DNA of 64,000 nucleotides from Bacillota bacterium (GTDB lineage Bacteria > Bacillota > Clostridia > Lachnospirales > Lachnospiraceae): contig JAEWJZ010000021.1 of assembly GCA_023386315.1 (NCBI GenBank), positions 1-64,000 of the forward strand, in the 5' to 3' direction. The notes under the pieces are model-generated. The model was not told the DNA's origin. It saw only the letters and a list, made by a program, of their open reading frames with translations, and made no database searches. The number at the start of each line of letters is the position of its first letter. Position 1 is the stretch's first letter. Positions 27,227-34,983 of this stretch are shown in pieces. A program made the position numbers and the translations under genes.

Positions 27227-27907
27227 ATGAAAGATTATAATGTACATTTAACTCTGATTGACCGGATCATACTTGATTCCTATAAGGTTTTACTGGAAGG
27301 GATGGCAGATTATATGGGAAGCGGTTACGAGATGGTGCTTCACAGTCTGGAAGATACAGAGCATTCCGTGATTAAAATCATTAACGGTCATCATACCGGG
27401 CGGACTGAGGGTATGCCTATTACGGATCTGGCCCTTCAAATGCTGGAAGAGATCAAAAAGGAAGGCGAAAAGGGTTACATTTCCTATTTTACAAAGAATA
27501 AGAAGGGAGAACCCTTAAAGTCAACCACAATTGTTGTACGGGGAGAGGAGAGCCGGATCATTGGCCTGCTTTGCATTAATTTTTATTTAAATACAAGTTT
27601 TTCAGAGATTCTTACCGGTTTCATCCCGGAGATTTCATCCCGTGCCCAGATGAAGACGGAGACCTTTGCCAATAATCTGGATGAACTGATTTACAGTAAG
27701 GTTTCAGAGGTTCGAAACGAGGTGATGGAGAATGACCAGATTCTTCCCTCTCTTAAAAATAAGGAAATCATTAACATGCTCTGCCAGCAGGGGGTTTTTA
27801 CTTTAAAGGATGCAGTAGTAAAGGTTGCCGAGTATCTGGATATATCTAAAAATACAGTGTATATGCATATCAGAAATGCCGGATCCGCAGCAGAGAAAGA
27901 GAAATGA
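27227..27907 (+). CDS. YheO/DauR-type PAS and helix-turn-helix regulator
   Basis: A 226-residue regulator. The N-terminal YheO-like PAS domain covers about residues 10-120 (YEMVLHSLEDTEHSVIKI, GLLCINFYLN), and the C-terminal helix-turn-helix is about 170-215 (KEIINMLCQQGVFTLKDAV, LDISKNTVYMHIR). Relatives such as DauR control D-amino acid catabolism. Here it precedes a serine-type symporter and L-serine dehydratase genes, so amino acid control is likely. AGAGGAGGG precedes the ATG. Confidence 0.85.
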   Translation: MKDYNVHLTLIDRIILDSYKVLLEGMADYMGSGYEMVLHSLEDTEHSVIKIINGHHTGRTEGMPITDLALQMLEEIKKEGEKGYISYFTKNKKGEPLKSTTIVVRGEESRIIGLLCINFYLNTSFSEILTGFIPEISSRAQMKTETFANNLDELIYSKVSEVRNEVMENDQILPSLKNKEIINMLCQQGVFTLKDAVVKVAEYLDISKNTVYMHIRNAGSAAEKEK

Positions 27908-27941
27908 GTAAATTTTAATTCAGAGACCTAAAAGAATAGTG

Positions 27942-28000
27942 AAATGTCCTGCATTGTTTGTCAAAACAAACAAAAAATAATGCAGGACATTTTATTTTTT
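27942..28000 (+). terminator. strong terminator after the YheO-type gene
   Basis: AAATGTCCTGCATT (27942-27955) pairs perfectly with AATGCAGGACATTT (27979-27992), followed by TTATTTTTT. The loop contains a smaller hairpin (TGTTTG/CAAACA). Confidence 0.88.
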
Positions 28001-28019
28001 GCTGAATCACACAAAAATA

Positions 28020-28048
28020 TTGCATTTATTAAAATTTTATGATAAAAT
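28020..28048 (+). promoter_or_regulatory. promoter of the serine transport and deamination genes
   Basis: TTGCAT (28020-28025) and TAAAAT (28043-28048), 17 bases apart, 64 bases before the symporter start codon. Confidence 0.6.
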
Positions 28049-28112
28049 AAATTACACTGATAAGAACAGTAATAAAAAATATTTTATTCACCAATGAAAG
28101 GGAGGTATTGAA

Positions 28113-29318
28113 ATGGAAAGAAGTAAAAAGAAACTTGGACTTGTCCCCAAATTAATCATTGCCATCATTATCGGTATTCTGCTGGGACTTTACTCTCCAA
28201 GCTTTGTAATCTCCATTTTGATTACGGCGGCAGATTTATTTAAACAGTTTTTAATGTTTATTATCCCGCTGATGGTTGTAGCATTTGTAACTATGGGAAT
28301 CGCAGATTTGTCACAGGGAGCAGGGAAGCTGCTGGCATTTACAGCAGCAATATCTTATGCGTCTACCCTGATGGCAGGAAGTGCCGCTTATTTTGTAGCC
28401 AGTAACTTTTTCCCAACCTTTGTTAATCAGGAGGTTGTTTCCAAAGTGGCGGCTGCAAGTGACAGGGCGATAGGAGGTTATTTCTCTCTGACCATTACAC
28501 CTCTGCTTGAAACAACAGCAGCGGTAGTATTGGCTTTTGTACTGGGCGTGTCAATCAGTACAATGAGAGGCAAGGAAATTGGTGATACGCTTTATAATGT
28601 AGTGAAAGATCTTTCTGAGATTATTACCAAAGTATTAAACCGTGTAATCATTCCGCTGCTTCCTATGTATATCTGCGGAACATTTGCGAAAATGACTTAT
28701 CAGGGAACTACGTTTGCCATTATGTCTGTACTTTGGAAGGTTTTCCTGATTGTTATTATACTCCATCTTCTTTACCTGGTGATTGCATTTACATTTGCAG
28801 GAACCATAACAAAACGCAATCCAATTACTATGATGAAGAATCAGATTCCGGGATATTTAACCGCGATCGGTACCCAATCATCAGCTGCTACCATTCCGGT
28901 TAATATCAAATGTGCGGAAAGCAACGGAATTTCCGAGGAAATCCGTAATTTCGTTGTACCGTTATGTGCCAACATTCATATGGCAGGTTCCATGATTACC
29001 ATCACCTGCTGTGTGACAGCCACATTACTGATTTACGGAATGCCTCATGGCTTCCTCACACTGTTTCCATTTATCTGTGTGCTGGGAATTGCTCTGGTGG
29101 CATCTCCGGGAGCTCCTGGCGGTTCCATTTTTACCGCTACACCATTTTTCCCGATTGTTGGTATTCCGGCAGTTGGAGATATTGCCAGCCTTTTACAGGC
29201 AATGTATATTGCACAGGACAGCTTTGGAACTGCCTGCAATGTATCCGGTGACAATGCAATCAGTGCGCTGGTAGAATCTTACTACCGCAAGTATATTAAA
29301 AAAGAGAAAAAGAACTAG
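28113..29318 (+). CDS. dicarboxylate/amino acid:cation symporter, SstT-like (probable serine/threonine uptake)
   Basis: A 401-residue membrane protein of the DAACS family. The HP1-region motif SSAATIPVNI matches the SSAANIPVNM pattern of the Na+/serine-threonine symporter SstT, and NIHMAGSMITI matches the NxxMxG region of transmembrane segment 7. About eight membrane helices plus two hairpins are expected. It is directly followed by both subunits of L-serine dehydratase, which supports serine as the substrate. GGGAGGT precedes the ATG. Confidence 0.87.
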   Translation: MERSKKKLGLVPKLIIAIIIGILLGLYSPSFVISILITAADLFKQFLMFIIPLMVVAFVTMGIADLSQGAGKLLAFTAAISYASTLMAGSAAYFVASNFFPTFVNQEVVSKVAAASDRAIGGYFSLTITPLLETTAAVVLAFVLGVSISTMRGKEIGDTLYNVVKDLSEIITKVLNRVIIPLLPMYICGTFAKMTYQGTTFAIMSVLWKVFLIVIILHLLYLVIAFTFAGTITKRNPITMMKNQIPGYLTAIGTQSSAATIPVNIKCAESNGISEEIRNFVVPLCANIHMAGSMITITCCVTATLLIYGMPHGFLTLFPFICVLGIALVASPGAPGGSIFTATPFFPIVGIPAVGDIASLLQAMYIAQDSFGTACNVSGDNAISALVESYYRKYIKKEKKN

Positions 29319-29342
29319 CATGCTTTGAAAGGAGCAAATGAT

Positions 29343-30011
29343 ATGCCGTCAATCAGTATATTTGATGTGATCGGTCCCAATATGGTTGGACCGTCAAGCT
29401 CCCATACGGCAGGTGCCGTAGCCATCGCACTTCTGGTAAAAAAATTGTTTCCTGGTTCTATAAAAGAGGTTGAATTCGTATTATACGGTTCCTTCGCCAG
29501 GACTTACAAGGGGCACGGCACAGACCGTGCCCTGCTGGGAGGAATGCTGGGATTTGAAACTCACGATTTAAGAATTAAGAATTCTTTTAAGCTGGCGGAA
29601 GAACAGGGGCTGATCTATTCCTTTGTCACCAACGAAAAAGAGACGGAAGTTCATCCAAACACCGTTGAGATTCATTTAACCGGCACCGATGGGTCGTTTA
29701 TGTCTGTAAGAGGAGTGTCTATAGGCGGCGGTAAGGTAAAAATTGTCAAAATCAACGGCGTTGATGTTGATTTTACAGGAGAATACTCCACTCTGGTAAT
29801 CCGGCATCTGGACTATCCCGGAATGGTGGCCTATATCGCTACCTGCTTAAGCGAAAGAAATGTTAACATTGCATTTATGCGTCTGTACCGGGAAAAGAAG
29901 GGGGCGACTGCCTATTCTGTGGTGGAATCAGATGAAGAGATCCCCCAGGAGCTTCTTGAAAAACTGCGGGAACATGAAAAAGTTGAAGATGTAATGCTGA
30001 TTCAGGTTTAG
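29343..30011 (+). CDS. sdaAB: L-serine dehydratase, beta subunit
   Basis: A 222-residue subunit of the iron-sulfur L-serine dehydratase that deaminates serine to pyruvate and ammonia. It begins SIFDVIGPNMVGPSSSHTAG, the family signature, and ends with an ACT-like domain (MVAYIATCLSERNVNIAFM). The ATG follows AAAGGAG; an in-frame TTG six codons earlier overlaps the ribosome site. It is followed by the alpha subunit after 8 bases. Confidence 0.94.
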   Translation: MPSISIFDVIGPNMVGPSSSHTAGAVAIALLVKKLFPGSIKEVEFVLYGSFARTYKGHGTDRALLGGMLGFETHDLRIKNSFKLAEEQGLIYSFVTNEKETEVHPNTVEIHLTGTDGSFMSVRGVSIGGGKVKIVKINGVDVDFTGEYSTLVIRHLDYPGMVAYIATCLSERNVNIAFMRLYREKKGATAYSVVESDEEIPQELLEKLREHEKVEDVMLIQV

Positions 30012-30019
30012 GAGGAGCT

Positions 30020-30895
30020 ATGGATTTTATTTCAGGACAAGAGTTACTGCAATTGTGCGAAGAGAACAGCTGCCGGATCTCCGATATCATGCGTCAGCGT
30101 GAGATCAGTGAATATGGGGCGACTGCTGAAGAAATAACGGAACGAATGAAAGAAGCATTCCGGATCATGAAAGAGGCCTGTCATAAGCCTTTAGATGAAC
30201 CGGTTCCCTCCATTGGCGGTCTCATCGGGGGAGAAGCAAAAAAGGTGAGGGACAGAAGACGGCAGGGAAAATCCATATGCGGAAGCATGCTTTCCAAAGC
30301 AATCACCTATTCCCTGGCAGTTCTTGAGGTGAATGCTTCCATGGGCCTGATCGTGGCGGCACCCACTGCCGGAAGTTCCGGAGTCCTTCCCGGTCTTTTA
30401 CTGGCTCTGGAGGAAGAATTTTCTCTTGATGATGAACAGATCATTGACGGACTTTTTACAGCAAGTGCCATAGGATATTTAATTATGAGGAATGCCTCCG
30501 TTGCAGGTGCTCAGGCTGGCTGTCAGGCTGAGGTGGGTGCAGCTTCTGCCATGGCAGCTGCGGCAGCGGCGGAAATTATGGGAGGAACACCCCAGCAGTG
30601 TATGGATGCGGCTTCCGCAGCCATTGTTAATTTACTTGGACTTGTCTGTGACCCGGTAGCAGGACTGGTGGAATGTCCCTGCCAAAGCCGGAATGTAATA
30701 GGTGCTTCCAATGCCCTGGTTTGTGCCGAAATGGCTCTGGCCGGAATCAGACAGCTGATTCCATTTGACCAGATGGTGGAAACCATGATGGTGGTTGGCC
30801 GTTCTATACCATTTGAATTAAGAGAAACGGCACTGGGAGGGTGCGCAGCAACAGAGGCTGCCTGTACCAGAGCCTGCCAGATCTTTCAAAATTGA
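30020..30895 (+). CDS. sdaAA: L-serine dehydratase, alpha subunit
   Basis: A 291-residue catalytic subunit. It shows EVNASMGLIVAAPTAGSSGV, CQAEVGAASAMAAAA and CDPVAGLVECPCQSRN; the cysteines in the last two segments, with one near the end (GGCAATEAACTRAC), are expected to hold the [4Fe-4S] cluster. The product pyruvate can feed pyruvate formate-lyase. AGGAGG precedes the ATG. Confidence 0.95.
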   Translation: MDFISGQELLQLCEENSCRISDIMRQREISEYGATAEEITERMKEAFRIMKEACHKPLDEPVPSIGGLIGGEAKKVRDRRRQGKSICGSMLSKAITYSLAVLEVNASMGLIVAAPTAGSSGVLPGLLLALEEEFSLDDEQIIDGLFTASAIGYLIMRNASVAGAQAGCQAEVGAASAMAAAAAAEIMGGTPQQCMDAASAAIVNLLGLVCDPVAGLVECPCQSRNVIGASNALVCAEMALAGIRQLIPFDQMVETMMVVGRSIPFELRETALGGCAATEAACTRACQIFQN

Positions 30896-30920
30896 AAATT
30901 GGTGACTATTTTTTAAAATA

Positions 30921-30951
30921 AAAGGGATCGGTCCTTAGGGCCGGTCCTTTT
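30921..30951 (+). terminator. imperfect hairpin terminator after sdaAA
   Basis: AAAGG, CGG and CC on the left pair with matching bases of GGGCCGGTCCTTT on the right, with an internal mismatch, ending in TTTT. Confidence 0.6.
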
Positions 30952-30974
30952 ACCATATATTTTTTCATATTTAT

Positions 30975-31012
30975 TATCACAAAATAGTTGCGAGTGCAAC
31001 TATTTTGTGATA
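30975..31012. promoter_or_regulatory. 17-base palindrome, probable MarR operator
   Basis: TATCACAAAATAGTTGC (30975-30991) and GCAACTATTTTGTGATA (30996-31012) are perfect inverted arms around GAGT. No T-run follows, so it is not a terminator. It lies 60 bases before the marR-mate pair. The core AGTTGC-N4-GCAACT has the symmetry expected for a MarR dimer, suggesting autoregulation. Confidence 0.75.
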
Positions 31013-31071
31013 TGCTGTTTTCGAAATGCTGTTTTTATATGTATGTGTTTGGACACCAGGAGGTGAATGAA

Positions 31072-31521
31072 TTGAATAAACACAGGGAAATCGGGAAATA
31101 TATTTCGATTCTCCAAAGACTCAATAATATGTTTTACGCAAACCGATTATCCTCTTTTCAGATAGGCTGTGGACAACAGTTTTTTTTATTGCAGATTTTT
31201 AAAAATCCAGGCCTGAATCTTCATGAACTGGCATTAAACGGTCATTATGATAAGGCAACAGCTACAAGAGCAGTAAAAAAGCTGGAAGAAGAGGGGTATG
31301 TCCGGACAGTAACGGAAGAAGGGGATAAAAGGGTTCGGCGGATCTATCTGACTGACCTGGCAAAACCGGTTGTGGAGAAGACTCTGGAGTGTGTGGATGA
31401 ATGGGCGGAAATTATTTTAGAAGGACTTACAGGCGAAGAGCGTCAGGAAGCAGAGCAGCTGCTGATCCGTATGGCTGCCAATGCACACCAATTTAACGCG
31501 AAGCAAAAAGGAAAGGAATGA
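31072..31521 (+). CDS. MarR-family transcriptional regulator
   Basis: A 149-residue winged-helix regulator (LNLHELALNGHYDKATATRA, KKLEEEGYVRTV, GDKRVRRIYLTD). The start is taken as TTG at 31072 because AGGAGGTG lies seven bases upstream and no ATG or GTG in frame fits; a GTG inside the ribosome site is the alternative. The stop overlaps the MATE gene start, so the two are co-transcribed. Likely represses itself and the pump until a small molecule binds. Confidence 0.85.
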   Translation: MNKHREIGKYISILQRLNNMFYANRLSSFQIGCGQQFFLLQIFKNPGLNLHELALNGHYDKATATRAVKKLEEEGYVRTVTEEGDKRVRRIYLTDLAKPVVEKTLECVDEWAEIILEGLTGEERQEAEQLLIRMAANAHQFNAKQKGKE

Positions 31522-32915
31522 CACACTTTATGGAACACAATAAGATAAATCAGGGGGGGAATCCCCTGGGATACAAACCAATTGGACATTTGCTGATGCA
31601 GTTCGCTCTTCCCGCAATTATTGCCATGCTGGTAAACTCAGTTTATAACATTGTAGATCAGATATTTATTGGACAGGGAATCGGCTATCTGGGGAATGCA
31701 GCTACCACTATCGCATTTCCAATTGTAACTATTATTTTAGCAGTCTCAACGCTTCTGGGAGCGGGGGGAAGCGCGTATGCTGCCATTAAGCTTGGTGAAA
31801 AGAAAGAGGAGGAAGCACAGAAAACTCTTGGAACCGTTACAGTACTGACTCTGGCGGCAAGTGCAGCAGTAGTGGCTGCAGGTTTTTTATTTCTGGATCC
31901 GATGTTAAAGCTTTTTGGCGCTACAGAGAATACCATGGATTATGCCAGACAGTATACTGCAGTGATTTTAATCGGAACTCCGTTTAATATGCTGGCAGTG
32001 GTGCTGAGCAATATGGCAAGAACTGACGGCAGTCCGGCGCTGGCAATGTATGCTATGCTGGTGGGAGCATTTTTAAATACCATACTGGACCCGATCTATA
32101 TTTTTGTTTTTGGCTGGGGCGTTACGGGAGCTGCCATTGCAACTATCACTTCCCAGATTATTTCAGCAGTGACGTTAATTGTATATTTTATGAAAAAAGG
32201 CAAAAATATGCGTTTTCATAAAAAAACCATGTTCGTTGATCCGGAAATATGCCGGCTGGCACTTCCACTGGGTATTTCCAGCGGAATTACCCAGGTGGCT
32301 TCCACTATATTACAGGTTGTCATGAATAATTCTCTGGTGTATTATGGTAATCAGAATGCAGTAGGTGGAGATGTGGCACTCAGTGCCATGGGAATTGTCA
32401 ATAAAATCGGAATGATTCTGGTGTCAGTCTGCCTTGGGATCGGAATTGGATCTCAGCCAATCTTTGGGTTTAATAAAGGTGCTGACCAGCCGAAACGGGT
32501 GAGAAAAACGTTCCAGGTCGCGGCAGCAGCATCTACCGGTGTGGCAGTGTGCGGCTGGCTGGTATGTCAGCTTTTTCCTGGAGCAATTTTAAGTCTGTTT
32601 GGTACCCAGGATCCTCAGTTTAACCTGTTTGCTGAACGCTGCTTAAGAATTTACATGCTTGGAATCTTTACTGCCGGGTTTCAGGTTGTGAGCACAAGCT
32701 ACTTCCAGTCAACCGGACAGCCTTTAAAAGCTTCTGTTTTATCCATGCTTAGACAGCTTTTATTATTAATTCCCCTGATTCTGATTCTGCCTCTTCATTT
32801 CGGTCTGGATGGAATTTTGTATGCAGGACCTATGGCAGATATTATATCAGCGATGATAGTCAGTCAGTTTATCATTCATGAATTACGTAAATTAGACAGA
32901 GCCTGCAAGGCCTGA
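31518..32915 (+). CDS. MATE-family efflux transporter
   Basis: A 465-residue membrane protein with twelve predicted helices in two repeats; each starts with a similar segment (LLMQFALPAIIAMLVNSVYN and CRLALPLGISSGITQVAST). It resembles MepA of the DinF/MepA branch and should export drugs or metabolites using an ion gradient. The ATG overlaps the marR stop. No substrate can be assigned. Confidence 0.92.
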   Translation: MTHFMEHNKINQGGNPLGYKPIGHLLMQFALPAIIAMLVNSVYNIVDQIFIGQGIGYLGNAATTIAFPIVTIILAVSTLLGAGGSAYAAIKLGEKKEEEAQKTLGTVTVLTLAASAAVVAAGFLFLDPMLKLFGATENTMDYARQYTAVILIGTPFNMLAVVLSNMARTDGSPALAMYAMLVGAFLNTILDPIYIFVFGWGVTGAAIATITSQIISAVTLIVYFMKKGKNMRFHKKTMFVDPEICRLALPLGISSGITQVASTILQVVMNNSLVYYGNQNAVGGDVALSAMGIVNKIGMILVSVCLGIGIGSQPIFGFNKGADQPKRVRKTFQVAAAASTGVAVCGWLVCQLFPGAILSLFGTQDPQFNLFAERCLRIYMLGIFTAGFQVVSTSYFQSTGQPLKASVLSMLRQLLLLIPLILILPLHFGLDGILYAGPMADIISAMIVSQFIIHELRKLDRACKA

Positions 32916-32944
32916 TAAGCTTAACCGGAAGGAGAAAGACAGCT

Positions 32945-33832
32945 GTGAGCCTGAAAATACAAATGACAAAATTTTTAACAGGAATTGTTAATGCAGAAAA
33001 AAAGATGGAAGCGGAGCTTGCAGCACCTCCAAGAGGGGGGAACGTCATCAACCGGGATCATTTCACCAGGAAGGTAAGGGTGAAGGAGTGGGACGTTGAT
33101 GGATTCGGAGGAGTTACCATCAACGGAAGCTATACCAGCCAAAAGCATATTTTAATGCTGCCGGGAGGTGCTTATTCCCTGGAACCTTCCCGCCGTTATC
33201 TGGAAATCTCAGAGTATTTTGCCATTAAAAAAAGAATGAAAGTAACCATCCCGTTTTGTCCGCTGTCACCGGAATACACAGCTTTGGCAGTACACCAGTA
33301 TCTGCTAAATGTTTATATACGTCTGATTAATGAATACCCGGAAGATGAATTCTGTTTTTTAGGTGATTTTTCAGGGGGAGGTTTGGCGCTTTCCTTTTTA
33401 CAGGAGCTTCGGGACAGGAAGATTCTGCCTTTGCCTGTTAAGACTGCAGTGATCTCGCCCTGGCTGGATATTACACTTGATAATCCCATGATAAAGATTG
33501 CGAAAAAGGCAGACCGCCTCCTTCCTGCAGGAGCATTAAAAGAAACAGGGATTCGTTACTGCGGTACGCTCCAATCCGATCACCCCTTTGTTTCACCACT
33601 ATATGGAGACTGGGATCATCTTGGTAAAATTCTGGTATTTTCAGGGACGGAAGATATTATGACGCCGGACTGTGATCTGCTTGCAGAGAAAGCGGAAAGT
33701 TTCAATAATACAGAGCTGATTTATAAAAAGGGAGCAGGCATGGTTCATGACTGGATTTTAATTCCATGCAGGGAGACAGATGCGACATTAGAGTTAATCT
33801 CAGCTTTCTTTCTGGATAATGAAGAAATTTAA
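32945..33832 (+). CDS. alpha/beta hydrolase of the HSL-like esterase group with altered nucleophile motif
   Basis: A 295-residue alpha/beta hydrolase fold protein. The oxyanion segment is LPGGAYSLEPS in place of the usual HGGG(F/A). The nucleophile elbow, normally GDSAGGGLAL or GDSSGGGLAL, reads GDFSGGGLAL, so the expected Ser is Phe with a Ser one position later. An Asp (GTEDIMTPD) and a His (GMVHDWI) remain at suitable places. It may be inactive or use a changed geometry. The GTG start follows GGAAGGAG with a long spacer; ATG at 32963 is an alternative. Confidence 0.8.
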   Translation: MSLKIQMTKFLTGIVNAEKKMEAELAAPPRGGNVINRDHFTRKVRVKEWDVDGFGGVTINGSYTSQKHILMLPGGAYSLEPSRRYLEISEYFAIKKRMKVTIPFCPLSPEYTALAVHQYLLNVYIRLINEYPEDEFCFLGDFSGGGLALSFLQELRDRKILPLPVKTAVISPWLDITLDNPMIKIAKKADRLLPAGALKETGIRYCGTLQSDHPFVSPLYGDWDHLGKILVFSGTEDIMTPDCDLLAEKAESFNNTELIYKKGAGMVHDWILIPCRETDATLELISAFFLDNEEI

Positions 33833-33870
33833 AAATGAGGTTCGGTCCATAGCGGGCCGAACCTCATTTT
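33832..33870. terminator. strong bidirectional terminator
   Basis: AAAATGAGGTTCGG (33832-33845) pairs perfectly with CCGAACCTCATTTT (33857-33870). It separates the hydrolase gene from the convergent mecA gene. Confidence 0.88.
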
Positions 33871-33905
33871 GACTTGTGATGAAGTACTATGAACAAAGGA
33901 ACGGA

Positions 33906-34625
33906 TTAAAGTTGTGCAAGTGACTGAAGGGCATTCCCTTCAATCAGGACCTCGTAATGTTCCTTGTAGTACGCTTCGGAAGCGTAATCCTGATGAATCT
34001 TGGTTCCGTACTCTGCAAGAAGATTGCATACCCGGCTGAAGTCCAGAGACTTCTCAGGGGTGTTACGTATAACCAGATAATATTGTCTGGTATTTGGTTT
34101 TTTATATAAAGTATTCCTGCCATCGTAAACCTGTCCGATGATCTTTGCGGCATCAGAAATCTGATCCAGACTTTGAAAACAGTAGATTCTTACTGAGGAA
34201 GTGTTTGACTGCTCTTTGGGTTTATCTTCTTCCGGCTCTTCTTTTTTGTCAATACCCAACAGATTTAACAGGCCGTCGGCACCTTCTAAAAGCTCGCTTG
34301 CCAGATCTGCCGGCATGGAATCCAGTTCTTCGTCTGTTGATGGTGAAAATTTTGCAAACCTTGTATCTAATTCTTCCGGGTCATCGATTTTAGTGATCAC
34401 TAACATCACGCTTTCGTTGGATAACGGAATTGCTTCTACCATGAGAGGAATGTCTTCAGCTTCAAATCCCACTTCGTTAGAGGCTTTTTGAATCATCTCG
34501 CGGAACAGGTTGCGGGCTTTTTCACTGCCGTAGGCAAGTTCGCCTAAATTAAGGTTTCGGACGCTTAAATCAAAGCTGGTAAGCGTACAACGGATCTGAT
34601 TTTCATTGATACGTTCTATCTTCAT
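33906..34625 (-). CDS. mecA: adaptor protein MecA
   Basis: A 239-residue adaptor that brings substrates to the ClpC unfoldase. The N-terminal substrate domain begins MKIERINENQIRCTLTS, typical of MecA, followed by an acidic linker (about 110-150, EEPEEDKPKEQ) and a C-terminal ClpC-binding domain (YCFQSLDQISDAAKI, GTKIHQDYASEAYYKEHY). Monocistronic; a TATAAT box on the minus strand lies at 34702-34697. Confidence 0.93.
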   Translation of the reverse strand: MKIERINENQIRCTLTSFDLSVRNLNLGELAYGSEKARNLFREMIQKASNEVGFEAEDIPLMVEAIPLSNESVMLVITKIDDPEELDTRFAKFSPSTDEELDSMPADLASELLEGADGLLNLLGIDKKEEPEEDKPKEQSNTSSVRIYCFQSLDQISDAAKIIGQVYDGRNTLYKKPNTRQYYLVIRNTPEKSLDFSRVCNLLAEYGTKIHQDYASEAYYKEHYEVLIEGNALQSLAQL

Positions 34626-34983
34626 AGGATCACTTCCTGTTCTTTTTAAAATGGTGAATATTTTTTACATACTTCCTCAACATAACTATACTATATATTA
34701 TAGCAAAAAGGCAATTACTATGTGAAAAAATTTATATAAATTTAAGGTTTATATGCAAAAAAACGGGTATCCTATCTAATTACTGGGATTTAATACTTTT
34801 TATTATCAGCGTAATACTGATATGATATTGAGTTTAATTCCATAATGCTCAACAACTCTTCCGTAATTCGTGGAAAATAATTCCAGGGATATTGTTTTGG
34901 GCATCGCCCGGCTCACTAAAAGTGTAAAAAAATTATAAAATAGTTGAAAAATGAAGAAAATTATATTACAATGATTTCCAGAG
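34626..34983. other. 358-base intergenic region with divergent promoters
   Basis: The left part carries a minus-strand TATAAT (34702-34697) for mecA with a poor -35. The right part carries the kinase promoter (34944-34972). Between them is AT-rich sequence with no convincing gene; one 77-codon minus-strand reading frame crosses the kinase start and lacks a ribosome site. Confidence 0.6.
34944..34972 (+). promoter_or_regulatory. promoter of the kinase gene set
   Basis: TTGAAA (34944-34949) and TACAAT (34967-34972), 17 bases apart. Transcription should start near 34979, only about five bases before the first ATG of the kinase frame (34984), which leaves no room for a ribosome site for that ATG. 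Confidence 0.65.
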
